Notes under the pieces: model-generated | What the model saw: only the letters and a program-made list of their open reading frames with translations | Databases searched by the model: none | What the model was told of the DNA's origin: nothing | Part shown: one piece after another, positions 1 to 8,501 of the stretch | How positions within the stretch are numbered: the first letter of the stretch is position 1 | Layout of the letters: each line of letters begins with the position of its first letter | Origin: Paludicola sp. MB14-C6 | GTDB taxonomy: Bacteria > Bacillota > Clostridia > Oscillospirales > Ruminococcaceae | Assembly (NCBI RefSeq): GCF_030908625.1 | Contig: NZ_CP133133.1 | Coordinates: forward strand, 806,001-870,000 | DNA length: 64,000 nucleotides | Direction: 5' to 3' | Program-made: the position numbers and the translations under genes

Positions 1-236
1 TCCGCAATCAAGTAATTTGCAAGTCCTTGAGTTGCTTTGCGAATCGTATAAACGTTAATACGATTTGTTCCAGCGCCAATTACTCCACGCAAACCGCCTG
101 TACCAAACTCTAAATCACGATAAAATCGGTCTTTGATTGCATCAACGTCACCGTTAATTGCTGCTAGCTCGTCTCTTAAATCTGTATCGTCAAGTTCTGT
201 TCTTGTCCATACATTATACAATTGCATTTCTTCCAT
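1..236 (-). CDS. Phosphoglucomutase/phosphomannomutase, N-terminal part (cut by window edge)
   Basis: Reading the reverse strand from an ATG at 236 gives 78 codons that run off the window. The protein starts MEEMQLYNVW and contains FGTGGLRGVIGAG followed by NRINVYTIRKATQGLA. This is the N-terminal substrate-binding region of alpha-D-phosphohexomutases of the PgcA type, which interconvert hexose 1- and 6-phosphates in the cytoplasm. The catalytic phosphoserine lies beyond the window. A GGGAGG ribosome binding site precedes the ATG. It lies 35 bp after the GHL-type gene on the same strand, so it may be the last visible gene of the rnf-like operon. Confidence 0.85.
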   Translation of the reverse strand, partial: MEEMQLYNVWTRTELDDTDLRDELAAINGDVDAIKDRFYRDLEFGTGGLRGVIGAGTNRINVYTIRKATQGLANYLIA

Positions 237-271
237 TCCTAATCCTCCCACTATTCCTATGATGCACCTAT

Positions 272-1438
272 TTACATCAAAATATAATTTTCTATCTTTA
301 ATTCTTTTAATATAGGCTCTAACACTGTTAAGTCTGATTGTTTGATTACAGGCATAAATTGAACATCTTTGTTACCACTTTGAATCTTTTGTAAAATTGC
401 TTTTACAATATCAGTTTCGCTGCCCTCAATTTGAGCAGCAGTTTTTATTTCAGGTAATTTTGCTTTTACTACTTCCATATTTATTATAGGAGATAGATTT
501 GTATAGCTAATTGCAGAAGCTTGATTGCTATATCCGGAAGCATTTACATTTGCAAATACTTCGATGTTAATTCCTTGCAACACCTTAGCTTTACCTGCAG
601 CAGTTTGCGCTTCTTGCAACAATTGTTTTAAAATTTCAGGTTTTGGTTTATTCTCATTGATTAAATTTAACTTACCTGTATTTTTTTCAGGGAACATTAC
701 ATTATCTAATACAATAGCTTCAAAGCCTGCTGTAGAAAGTTCTTTTGTTAAATCGCAAATATAACTTCTTGCTTTATCCATATAAGGGTTTAACCAAGGC
801 TTTCCGCCCTTATCAACTGAATTATCCAACCAGTTTGTTGTTAAGGTTGTTCCGAAAGCATAAGAGTTTTCGTTCTTTACATGAGGAGCTATTCCATCTT
901 TTAAAGCACTCATTTGTGCAAGTGGTTTTAGTCCTGCATCTTTCATTGCTTTCACCAAAACATTCAAGTCAATTGGGTTTTCAGCAACTGCATTGAATTT
1001 CTTTGCAGATTCATTTTGTGTATTATAATATATTTTTCCTTCCGGAGTTTTTAATTCTACATATACTGCATTATACCCATCCGTTTTGAATTTTTGCATA
1101 ACAGCCTTAAATTGGTCTGCAGAATGTTGGGCCAATTGAGAAGATGGAAGATAGGCGGCCTTAATCTCCTTAAGGGAATCGGAGGTATCAGGCTTACTAT
1201 TGGTTCCGCTTGAGACAAGAGAAGAAGGCTTACTCTCGGAATAATCTGAGCTGGTGTTAGATGATGGCTTAGGTGCATTTGGTCCAAATCGTTTTGACCA
1301 TTCACCTTTTACAATAAAGCCGAAGCCAACTAAGACAAACAAAAATAATATAAATACAATTGTGGATAATGCTTTGCTCTTCGTACGCTTTCGTTTGTAA
1401 ATTCTTTTTGTACGAATTATCTTACGTTGTTTGGACAT
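272..1438 (-). CDS. Membrane-anchored putative glycoside hydrolase (DUF4015/GHL type)
   Basis: 388 residues. A very basic N-terminus (many R/K in residues 4-22) is followed by one membrane segment at about 23-44 and a Ser-rich linker at about 55-88. The extracellular domain from about 90 has AVYVELKTPEGKIYY, WLNPYMDKAR and EAIVLDNVMFPE. These fit the TIM-barrel DUF4015 family of putative glycoside hydrolases. The basic stop-transfer N-terminus suggests a type II signal anchor rather than a cleaved signal peptide. The substrate is unknown. The gene begins 25 bp after rnfA and has AAAGGAG before its ATG, which suggests co-transcription with the rnf-like genes. Confidence 0.7.
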   Translation of the reverse strand: MSKQRKIIRTKRIYKRKRTKSKALSTIVFILFLFVLVGFGFIVKGEWSKRFGPNAPKPSSNTSSDYSESKPSSLVSSGTNSKPDTSDSLKEIKAAYLPSSQLAQHSADQFKAVMQKFKTDGYNAVYVELKTPEGKIYYNTQNESAKKFNAVAENPIDLNVLVKAMKDAGLKPLAQMSALKDGIAPHVKNENSYAFGTTLTTNWLDNSVDKGGKPWLNPYMDKARSYICDLTKELSTAGFEAIVLDNVMFPEKNTGKLNLINENKPKPEILKQLLQEAQTAAGKAKVLQGINIEVFANVNASGYSNQASAISYTNLSPIINMEVVKAKLPEIKTAAQIEGSETDIVKAILQKIQSGNKDVQFMPVIKQSDLTVLEPILKELKIENYILM

Positions 1439-1463
1439 ACAATCCTACTCCTTTTCATATTGA

Positions 1464-2084
1464 TTAAAATGGTAGCTCATGGCCAATCAAACCATAAATC
1501 GCTAAAGAAACAATACCGATATATATTAGCGTTATTGGAAATCCACGAAAAGCATTTGGCACATGTTCACTGGAAAGACGCTCATACGCTAAATCAACAA
1601 AATAAGATGCAATTGTATAACCAATACCCGTTCCTATTCCAAAGCCTATATAACCAGCAAAGTTTAAATTTGCAATATTTGCGCTTAGAAGTAATGCTCC
1701 TAAAACAGCACAGTTAAATGTGCTGACATGAATCATAGGCAAAATAACTTTTTTATATTTTGGAAAACAGCTTGATGTTACGATTAACGCTGTAAGATAT
1801 ACAATACCGATAATAACAACGTAAATTGCGGGAGTAATGTAATACCTATAAGATAGCCCTTGCAGAAGTGGGTTAACAAAATAGGTTATAATGGACGACA
1901 CAGTAATTACTGTTGTCATAATTAATCCAAACAAAAAGATATTATATTTTTTTCTCACAGTATACAGCACAGTACTGGTACCGATTGCTCTAGAGAAAAT
2001 AGTATTTTCTAAAAAGATAGCTATTAGCGCAAAAGTCAGCATATCCTTAAAAAAGGAACCTGTAATTTGTAAAAAACTGTTCAA
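1464..2084 (-). CDS. RnfA/NqrE-family membrane subunit, divergent
   Basis: 206 residues with about six membrane segments; TTG start eight bases after GGAGG. It aligns without gaps to the RnfA N-terminal motif: ENTIFSRAIGTSTVL corresponds to the family's ENFVLSRFLGICPFL. The family Cys of the first half-helix is therefore Ser37 here and the next Pro is Thr. The second motif, FNCAVLGA, keeps its Cys (Cys125). In Rnf and Nqr these Cys together with two in RnfE/NqrD hold an Fe-S centre inside the membrane. With only one left, ordinary electron transfer is doubtful. The family assignment is firm; the function is open. Confidence 0.8.
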   Translation of the reverse strand: MNSFLQITGSFFKDMLTFALIAIFLENTIFSRAIGTSTVLYTVRKKYNIFLFGLIMTTVITVSSIITYFVNPLLQGLSYRYYITPAIYVVIIGIVYLTALIVTSSCFPKYKKVILPMIHVSTFNCAVLGALLLSANIANLNFAGYIGFGIGTGIGYTIASYFVDLAYERLSSEHVPNAFRGFPITLIYIGIVSLAIYGLIGHELPF

Positions 2085-2107
2085 TGAACGTTCCTCCCCT
2101 CTTTCTA

Positions 2108-2761
2108 TTATTTTGTTTCAGGAACAGCAATTGGATTGCGCTCCTTCGGATTTTCAAGCTTGTATTTGATTCGTTTCACAAGTGCAGCTAAAAATCCGAC
2201 TAAAATAAATCCACTGAAAGGATAAATGATAGCAGGTACTTTGAATGGTAAGCTAATTGCTTGACCCATTAAAGTTCCGTTGCCTATTATTTCACGAATG
2301 GTACCAACTAAAACGATTACAAGGAAGAATCCAATAGTATGGCAAAGTAAATCAACAATCATCATTCCTTTTTTATGCTTATGGAATCGTGATTCACTTT
2401 TTACAACAATTAAGGAGTTTGCTACAAGCAATGGCAAGAAAATTCCTAATTTAAATACCTGTTCTGGATAGATTGAATCCATCCACATTGCAGTAGGGAT
2501 AAAAATGGCGCAAGCAATCAACGTATAAAAGATAGAACGAATCGTATACGGAATTTTCTTCGGAATAAAGGAAGATAACAACACAGTGAAAAATGTAATC
2601 ATAACAAAAGAAATACCAAGAATGATAGAATTTTGATAGTTATAGCTTGCTACAATTACAGGTGATAAAACCAAACCTCTTTCCAAAACGGTGTTTCCCA
2701 ATAACAATCCGTTAAATTTTTCAAATGACTTCTTATGTCTTAAATAAAATGTTTTTTTCAT
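2108..2761 (-). CDS. RnfE/NqrD-family membrane subunit, divergent
   Basis: 217 residues, about six membrane segments. The first family motif (LGLCPTLAVT) reads LVLSPVIVAS here, giving Ser33 in place of Cys. The second (IPLIVVNCIIL) reads LPLLVANSLIV, giving Ser116 in place of Cys. The downstream GTIREIIGNGTLMG segment is well conserved, so this is not random decay. The ATG overlaps the stop of the upstream rnfD-like gene by one base, indicating translational coupling. Both iron-ligand Cys are absent, so the protein cannot carry its half of the usual Fe-S site. It may have a structural or ion-transport role, or act with a different carrier. Confidence 0.8.
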   Translation of the reverse strand: MKKTFYLRHKKSFEKFNGLLLGNTVLERGLVLSPVIVASYNYQNSIILGISFVMITFFTVLLSSFIPKKIPYTIRSIFYTLIACAIFIPTAMWMDSIYPEQVFKLGIFLPLLVANSLIVVKSESRFHKHKKGMMIVDLLCHTIGFFLVIVLVGTIREIIGNGTLMGQAISLPFKVPAIIYPFSGFILVGFLAALVKRIKYKLENPKERNPIAVPETK

Positions 2762-3939
2762 TATTTTCTACCTGCCTTCCCGGCCTTTGCATTTGCCTTA
2801 CTCTTTTTAGCTTGGTTAGTATTGCCTTTTGCAGGTTGAGTTTCTTTTAATACAACAACTTCTTCAACTTTTTCATTTGCATCAACTTCGCCAACTACTA
2901 CAATCCTAGCCTTGCTTAATTCAGGCTGTGGCTTTTCAATCGGTTGCATTGCTTCTTGCTCTGTTGAAGTATTTTCTCTCTTTTGCTTTGCTTTTGATGA
3001 ATCCATAAATGCATTCATTTTATTGTGTAAAGCATTCGCATAACGATCACATGGAATTGCAAAGATATTTGCAATTAAAATTGCATATACAAATTCTAAT
3101 TCCATCGCACCAAAATGCCTGAAAATCATAACAAAAATTCCTAGAATCAAGCCGTATAAAACTTGGCCATTTTTGGTCTTCGGCATTGTTGCGGGATCAC
3201 TCGCCATAAAGATTGTTCCAAATAACAATACGCCGGAAGTAAATTCAAATACCAATGAGGATACCAAATTGGTTTGTACTCTAGGGAAAAGCAAAGCTGT
3301 AATTGCAACAACTAGAATAGTTGAGGAAACTACACGTATGTTAATCACTCTGCGGATTAACAAATAAATCATACATGTTAGTAAAACTAAAATACAGGTT
3401 GCCCCCATAGGGCCTGCAAAATCACCTAAAAGAACAGTAAAATAATGAGTTTTTGGAGTTCCTCCACCTTTCAAGATGCTGGAGAAAGAATCCACATATT
3501 GAATCATAGAAGCATCTGTTACTGATTTAATAGCTTGTGGAATTGGATAACGCAATACATACTCCGGCCAGCAAATTGCAACAAAAGCAAGACCAGCTGC
3601 TGCTGGGTTGAAAATATTGAATCCCGTTCCACCAAATGGATGCTTTGCAATTACCAACGCAACAAAAACGCTTACAACAACAATCCACCAAGGAGCAGTT
3701 GCAGGAAGCAATAGCGTTGTTATGAGTGCAGTTATAATACAAGAATAATCTTGATTTTCAATTTTCTTTTTGCCCGCAAACCGGTTACAAATAAATTCAA
3801 AAACTATAGCAGTTGCCACACCCACAATTAACAAAGGAATTATCATTTGTCCGTATAAATAGAACGGCATCACCGCAACCGCAAGTAACGTCAAAATAAT
3901 ATTGATATACTTTTTTTTCATAGTAGTTTGTTTTTCCAT
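2761..3939 (-). CDS. RnfD/NqrB-family membrane subunit with long charged C-terminal tail, divergent
   Basis: An ATG at 3939 with GAGG five bases upstream is preferred over the longer frame from 3978, giving 392 residues. Multiple membrane helices and the signature HPFGGTGFNIFNPAAAG (about 100-116) place it in the RnfD/NqrB family. Where RnfD normally has the flavin-attachment Thr in a (S/T)GATPL motif, this protein has VTDASM, with Ser144 at the Thr position. The family GSIGETS-type motif reads GPMGATC. About 90 C-terminal residues form a hydrophilic, Lys/Ala/Glu-rich tail ending KAGKAGRK, which I do not know from typical RnfD. It is the first gene of the leftward operon. Confidence 0.78.
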   Translation of the reverse strand: MEKQTTMKKKYINIILTLLAVAVMPFYLYGQMIIPLLIVGVATAIVFEFICNRFAGKKKIENQDYSCIITALITTLLLPATAPWWIVVVSVFVALVIAKHPFGGTGFNIFNPAAAGLAFVAICWPEYVLRYPIPQAIKSVTDASMIQYVDSFSSILKGGGTPKTHYFTVLLGDFAGPMGATCILVLLTCMIYLLIRRVINIRVVSSTILVVAITALLFPRVQTNLVSSLVFEFTSGVLLFGTIFMASDPATMPKTKNGQVLYGLILGIFVMIFRHFGAMELEFVYAILIANIFAIPCDRYANALHNKMNAFMDSSKAKQKRENTSTEQEAMQPIEKPQPELSKARIVVVGEVDANEKVEEVVVLKETQPAKGNTNQAKKSKANAKAGKAGRK

Positions 3940-4125
3940 ACATACCTCATTTCTGCCCAAAATCGAATTGAAAACCATATCGCTTGGCTATATTGTTTTA
4001 GAAAAGTTATTGCAAATCATTCAGCATTATTAGTCGCACTTTTCAATAAAATTAGTATACTGTAGTAACAGGAAAATAATGAAATTCATAATCCTTACCC
4101 CATTGTGGAAACGGAGTGATACATT

Positions 4126-4707
4126 TTGAAGATTGAGCTGTTAGATGACAAGACAGTAAAGGTTGTTCTTTCAAACGCTGATATGGCGCAATTTAATCTA
4201 ACATATGATGAAATGGATTATAAAAATCCAGATACAAAGCGTGTTATTTTACAGCTTGTCGATCAGATTAAGCGTGAAGTAAGCATCGACCTTTCTACCG
4301 GAAAGCTCTTTATTGAAGCGTTTCCTTATGCAGACGGCGGATGTATATTATATGTGAATTTACTGGATAGCACTCAAAAAAATAAACAAGGATGTCATAA
4401 ATATAAAACCAGTTTTGATACACCAATCGCCTTTTGTTTCAAAGATATCAATGCACTCGCCGACTTATCTAAACGACTCATATCAAAATATGGGCATATC
4501 ATTCTAAAAAACGCATTATATCTTGAACAAGATAAATACTATTTGTTAATCTATACCTATTTCAAAATGGATGAACAGCTACTTCATTTATTAACTGAAT
4601 ATGGCCAATTTTACGGAAAAGGCAGTCTTGTATCTTCAATTATTCAAGAACATGCGCAAGAAATCATTGCCACAGAAGCGCTTGAAACCTTAAGCGAATG
4701 CTTATAG
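4126..4707 (+). CDS. MecA-like adaptor protein
   Basis: 193 residues; TTG start with GGAG nine bases upstream. The N-terminal part (MKIELLDDKTVKVVLSNADM, then predicted strand-helix-strand) resembles the MecA N-domain that binds substrates. The C-terminal half (FCFKDINALADLSKRL, then YLEQDKYYLLIYT) resembles the MecA C-domain that docks to ClpC. MecA proteins hand substrates to the ClpCP protease. It is divergent from the rnf-like operon, and its 3' end overlaps the rpe stop by a few bases, so the two genes converge. Confidence 0.65.
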   Translation: MKIELLDDKTVKVVLSNADMAQFNLTYDEMDYKNPDTKRVILQLVDQIKREVSIDLSTGKLFIEAFPYADGGCILYVNLLDSTQKNKQGCHKYKTSFDTPIAFCFKDINALADLSKRLISKYGHIILKNALYLEQDKYYLLIYTYFKMDEQLLHLLTEYGQFYGKGSLVSSIIQEHAQEIIATEALETLSECL

Positions 4708-5343
4708 TTTTTGTAATTTTGTAACCATTTCGCTTGGATTTTTTGCTTGAAATACAAACGAACCAGCAACCAAAATATTAGAGCCGGCATCAACGCAAAG
4801 CTTACCTGTTGTTTCGTTAATGCCGCCATCAACTTGAATATCAATGGATCGTCCTTTCTCAGCAGCCATACACTTCACTTCTTGAATTTTAGGAAGCATA
4901 TCTTCCATAAACGCTTGTCCACCAAAACCAGGCTCTACTGTCATAATTAATACCATATCAATTTGATTAATAAGATGAGCAATTGCGCTTGGACTGGTCT
5001 TTGGCTTTAATGCAATTCCGACTTTCTTTCCATGTTTTTTAACAACATCAATTACTTTTTGAGCGTCGGAATCAGATTCAATATGAAAACAAAATAAATC
5101 TGCACCTGCATTTAAAAATGCTTCAGCATAAAACAGCGGATCACTTATCATTAGATGAACATCTAAAAAAAGGTGAGACGCTTTTTTTATTGCCTGCACA
5201 ACAGGAACACCTATTGATATATTAGGAACAAAATGCCCATCCATTACATCAATGTGAAGCATATCGGCATTTTCTACTTTTTTTATGTCATGAATTAGAT
5301 TAGCAAAATCTGCTGAAAGAATAGAAGGAGATACTTTAATCAT
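4702..5343 (-). CDS. rpe: Ribulose-phosphate 3-epimerase
   Basis: 213 residues, normal for the family. It shows VSPSILSADFANL at the N-terminus, HIDVMDGHFVPNIS (metal and catalytic residues), HLMI, VEPGFGGQAF and VDGGI. It interconverts ribulose 5-phosphate and xylulose 5-phosphate in the pentose phosphate pathway, in the cytoplasm. An AAAGGA site precedes the ATG. It stands alone, convergent with the MecA-like gene and overlapping its stop codon. All key residues are present. Confidence 0.95.
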   Translation of the reverse strand: MIKVSPSILSADFANLIHDIKKVENADMLHIDVMDGHFVPNISIGVPVVQAIKKASHLFLDVHLMISDPLFYAEAFLNAGADLFCFHIESDSDAQKVIDVVKKHGKKVGIALKPKTSPSAIAHLINQIDMVLIMTVEPGFGGQAFMEDMLPKIQEVKCMAAEKGRSIDIQVDGGINETTGKLCVDAGSNILVAGSFVFQAKNPSEMVTKLQKL

Positions 5344-5637
5344 TTTACTTTTTCCTTTAGTTAATTTCTTAGCAATTTATCTATGTGAATGTCTTTTTTT
5401 CAAAATCATATTCACAATATAGAATTAAAACAAAGACAGACGCTACCAAATTTATTGTACTCTTTTCTTGTTTTCCAGTCAACAAATTTATTCGATTTTT
5501 CTTGATTATTCAGCACATTCGTTTATAATAAATAAAGGTAACACTCAAATTCAAATATTTATTATCATTCAAAACGAATTGCTGTTACAATATCTTACAT
5601 TATTATAGGTATTATTTACGAAATCATGAGGTGTAAT

Positions 5638-6573
5638 ATGGATTTATCTTTAACAGTGCTCAATCAAGTTTTGGTTATGTTTGCACTGATTGCAATCGGA
5701 TATTTTTGCTTTAAAATTAAATTAATTGACGATAGTGGAAAGCAACAGCTTACCAACCTATTGCTGTTTGTTGTAAACCCAATGGTTGTTATCAATGCTT
5801 ATCAAATTGATTTTAATCCACAGTTAGCAAATAACTTACTCATTGCGTTTGGACTAGCTGTATTTAGCCACATTTTAGCTATGGGGATTGCTTATTTATT
5901 TATCCAAGGAAAAAATAATCAACATCGTGCATCTATTGAGCGTTTTTCTGTAATTTACACCAATTGCGGGTTTATGGCATTGCCTTTAATCAACGCACTT
6001 TTCGGCAACGAAGGCGTATTTTATGCCAGTGCCTATGTTACAATCTTTAATTTGCTTTCATGGACTCATGGATATGTTACTATGTCAGGAAAAGCCGATA
6101 AAAAAGCGATGTTAAAATCCTTAGTATCACCTGTTGTTGTTTCGGTTTTTGTTGGTATCATTATGTTCTATCTGAATTTAAAGCTTCCTTTCGTTTTAGC
6201 TACAACGGTATCTGCAATGGCATCTTTAAATACTCCGCTTGCAATGGTCGTTACTGGTGTTAGCTTAGCCCAAACGAAAATATTAAGCGCTTTTAAAACA
6301 TTAAGATGTTATTATATTGTATTTTTAATGAATGTTTTAGTACCTTTATGTGCTATGATAATCTATTTATTCTTACCACTTGACTCAAACTTACTTATTG
6401 TTAATTTAGTTTCAACAGCTTGCCCTTGTGCAGTAACTACTTTACTATTTGCCAGCAAATTTGATCGAGATTCTGCATATGCTTCTAAGCTTTTAACTTT
6501 ATCGAATGTCACTTGCATTGTTACAATTCCAGGCATCATTTTTCTTTATCAAATTCTTTCAAAATTAATATAA
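5638..6573 (+). CDS. AEC-family (auxin efflux carrier type) transporter
   Basis: The ATG at 5638 is preferred because GAGGTG lies four bases before it; an in-frame ATG at 5626 has no such site. About 311 residues with roughly ten hydrophobic segments. The pattern LLLFVVNPMVVINAYQ early on, IYTNCGFMALPLINALFG, and the STACPCAVTTLLFA segment late in the protein are typical of AEC/malate permease-type carriers. It probably exports or exchanges organic acids across the cytoplasmic membrane; the substrate cannot be read. It is a single gene ending at a strong terminator. Confidence 0.82.
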   Translation: MDLSLTVLNQVLVMFALIAIGYFCFKIKLIDDSGKQQLTNLLLFVVNPMVVINAYQIDFNPQLANNLLIAFGLAVFSHILAMGIAYLFIQGKNNQHRASIERFSVIYTNCGFMALPLINALFGNEGVFYASAYVTIFNLLSWTHGYVTMSGKADKKAMLKSLVSPVVVSVFVGIIMFYLNLKLPFVLATTVSAMASLNTPLAMVVTGVSLAQTKILSAFKTLRCYYIVFLMNVLVPLCAMIIYLFLPLDSNLLIVNLVSTACPCAVTTLLFASKFDRDSAYASKLLTLSNVTCIVTIPGIIFLYQILSKLI

Positions 6574-6650
6574 TTTTTTTTGAAACAAAAATGATATAAA
6601 ATCTAATAATAAAATCAAAACAGTAAAAAAGTACAAACAAAATAATTTTT

Positions 6651-6689
6651 GCTACACCCAAAGAAATACCTTTGGGTGTAGCTTTTTTA
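6651..6689 (+). terminator. Rho-independent terminator of the AEC transporter gene
   Basis: A 13-bp perfect stem (GCTACACCCAAAG / CTTTGGGTGTAGC) with a 6-nt loop is followed by six T residues. Confidence 0.9.
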
Positions 6690-6766
6690 TATCAATGGCA
6701 TAGAATAATACGTCTTTGGTATAAATCTACATAATAAAACACTATGTAATTTATTCCATAAAACAC

Positions 6767-6871
6767 GCAGGCGAGTGTTTACGAGTGGTGACTCATACAA
6801 TCCTCACTTACAACAAAAAAGTAACACCTTTAAGCGCTTGTAATATAAGCTTAACAGCTTAACTCGCCTGC
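6767..6871. ncRNA. Possible structured RNA between AEC gene and htrA
   Basis: The 397-bp gap 6574-6970 holds no ORF. Within it, GCAGGCGAGT (6767-6776) pairs perfectly with ACTCGCCTGC (6862-6871) and would close an RNA of about 105 nt. Inside are smaller hairpins such as TAAGCT-TAAC-AGCTTA. An alternative pairing of AAACAC with GTGTTT around 6761-6780 would compete with the closing stem. A second hairpin, TATACTTATC / GATAAGTATA, follows, and then a strong bidirectional terminator. The orientation is not certain; the + strand is favoured because a terminator follows it. The RNA class is not recognised. Confidence 0.35.
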
Positions 6872-6917
6872 TTTATATATACTTATCTTATGTTCTATGG
6901 ATAAGTATACTTACATT

Positions 6918-6952
6918 AAAAATACTCGTGGTGAAACGCCACGAGTATTTTT
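6918..6952. terminator. Bidirectional terminator between candidate RNA and htrA
   Basis: AAAAATACTCGTGG pairs with CCACGAGTATTTTT around a 7-nt loop. It has A and T tracts on both sides and lies 18 bp past the htrA stop, so it can serve both strands. Confidence 0.88.
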
Positions 6953-6970
6953 ATATGATAGAATATATGG

Positions 6971-8398
6971 TTATTCTGATGTTGTTGGAGCATCTTCTCC
7001 TAAAGCAATACTGATTTTAAATGTTTTTGCTCTTCCATCGCTGCCGATTCTATAGATATCCATTTCTACAGTATCACCAGGCTTTTTACCATCAAGCGCT
7101 GCAGAAATAGTGGTTGCATCGTAAACTTCTTTTCCGTTAATTTTAGAAATAATATCGCCTTTTTGAATGCCCTTTGCTGCAATATCTGCATTCGGGTCAA
7201 AATCGACTACTCGTAAGCCTTTTGGAATACCATTCAAATCAGCAAGTGTTTGAGAAATTGGCATATAGGTAATACCAATACGAACTCTTCCACGTACATA
7301 GCCATTTTTCATCAAGGAATCTACAATTGGTTTTGCTGTGTTAATTGGAATAGAGAATCCCATACCCTCAAATCCTTCAGCAACAATTTTCGCTGTGTTA
7401 ATGCCAATTACTTGACCATACTCATTTGCTAATGCACCGCCGGAGTTACCAGGGTTAATTGCAGCATCTGTTTGTATATATTTCATCGTATCACCTAGTG
7501 TTGCACTATCCAATACACGGTCAACAGCAGATACAGCGCCTTTTGTTAAACTACCGGAGAATTTCATTCCGTTTGGATTACCAATTGCAATAACCGTTTC
7601 CCCAACTTCAAGTTTACTTGAATCGCCAAAAGTTGCCGCTGGTAAATTATTTGCATCTACTTTAATGACTGCTAAATCTGTTTTGCTATCAGATCCAATT
7701 ACTTTTGCTGTATATGTTTTTTTATCGGTAGTAATCACTTCAATTTTTGCTACACGCATTCTTGGATCTTCAGGTGTGATAACGTGATGATTCGTTACAA
7801 TATAACCATCTTTGGTCATAATTACGCCAGAGCCTTGACCTAAAACTTGATATCCGGTTGTTTTTGTATAAGTTACAATTCCAACAACAGATGGATTAAC
7901 AATCTTATTGACTGCTTGCGTTGTTAATCTGCCATCAGGACTAGTGGTTTCTTGTTTTGAACCTTCCGGCCTACCTTGTATGTCAAGTGTAGGCGCATCG
8001 CCTTTTCCTTGAACAGAAGACCCATTCTCATCAATCTTGTCATATATAATGTAGCCGCCCAAAGTTCCTAAAGAAGCGATACAAAGAATAGATACAATAA
8101 TAGCAAATACCTTTAAGCCGTTCACCGGTTTCTTTTCTTTCTTATCCTTCTTTTTCTTCCCATTTTTATTATCTAATGGTCCATATTCTTCAAAAGTCCA
8201 TTGCGTTTGTTGGGGTGGCGTAGTAAAGTTTGGAGAATAAGGCTGTTGTGGTGGTTGCTGAGGATTATTCGTATCATTTTGTTTTGGCGGATAAGAGTAA
8301 TGGTATGTTGGGTTAGTATTTGGTTGTTCGGATTTGTTTTCACCATTATTATTTTGATTGTTATTGGAAAACAAATCGTTATTATCATTAAAGCTCAT
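6971..8398 (-). CDS. HtrA/DegP-like membrane-anchored serine protease with PDZ domain
   Basis: 475 residues. The first ~90 are an Asn/Gln/Pro-rich cytoplasmic tail ending in a Lys cluster, then one membrane segment at about 94-118. The trypsin-like domain carries the full triad: His205 in TNHHVI, Asp241 in TDLAVIKVD and Ser319 in NPGNSGGA. A C-terminal PDZ domain (GIQKGDIISKINGKEV) follows. Such proteases degrade misfolded exported proteins at the outer face of the membrane. The gene follows a sensor kinase gene on the same strand and has its own promoter-like site and AGGAGG, so it may be a target of that two-component system as well as part of its operon. Confidence 0.93.
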   Translation of the reverse strand: MSFNDNNDLFSNNNQNNNGENKSEQPNTNPTYHYSYPPKQNDTNNPQQPPQQPYSPNFTTPPQQTQWTFEEYGPLDNKNGKKKKDKKEKKPVNGLKVFAIIVSILCIASLGTLGGYIIYDKIDENGSSVQGKGDAPTLDIQGRPEGSKQETTSPDGRLTTQAVNKIVNPSVVGIVTYTKTTGYQVLGQGSGVIMTKDGYIVTNHHVITPEDPRMRVAKIEVITTDKKTYTAKVIGSDSKTDLAVIKVDANNLPAATFGDSSKLEVGETVIAIGNPNGMKFSGSLTKGAVSAVDRVLDSATLGDTMKYIQTDAAINPGNSGGALANEYGQVIGINTAKIVAEGFEGMGFSIPINTAKPIVDSLMKNGYVRGRVRIGITYMPISQTLADLNGIPKGLRVVDFDPNADIAAKGIQKGDIISKINGKEVYDATTISAALDGKKPGDTVEMDIYRIGSDGRAKTFKISIALGEDAPTTSE

Positions 8399-8441
8399 AA
8401 ACTACCTCCTATGTGATTTGTTCTGTTTTTATCATGGCTTT

Positions 8442-8468
8442 ATTATAGTATATCTTTATTTCACTCAA
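8442..8468 (-). promoter_or_regulatory. Likely htrA promoter
   Basis: On the reverse strand TTGAGT (8463-8468) and TATAAT (8442-8447) are 15 bp apart. They lie upstream of the AGGAGG site of htrA and inside the gap after the kinase gene. Confidence 0.5.
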
Positions 8469-8501
8469 ATTAACTAATTTTGAAATGCTACGAAAAAATA
8501 A

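Noticed and set aside
2280..2471. Rightward ORF of 63 codons inside rnfE
   Set aside because: It is antisense to a well-conserved membrane protein and has no ribosome binding site.
6767..6871. 6S RNA as identity of the structured RNA candidate
   Set aside because: Length and closing stem are suggestive, but the central bulge layout of 6S RNA could not be traced, so no class is claimed.
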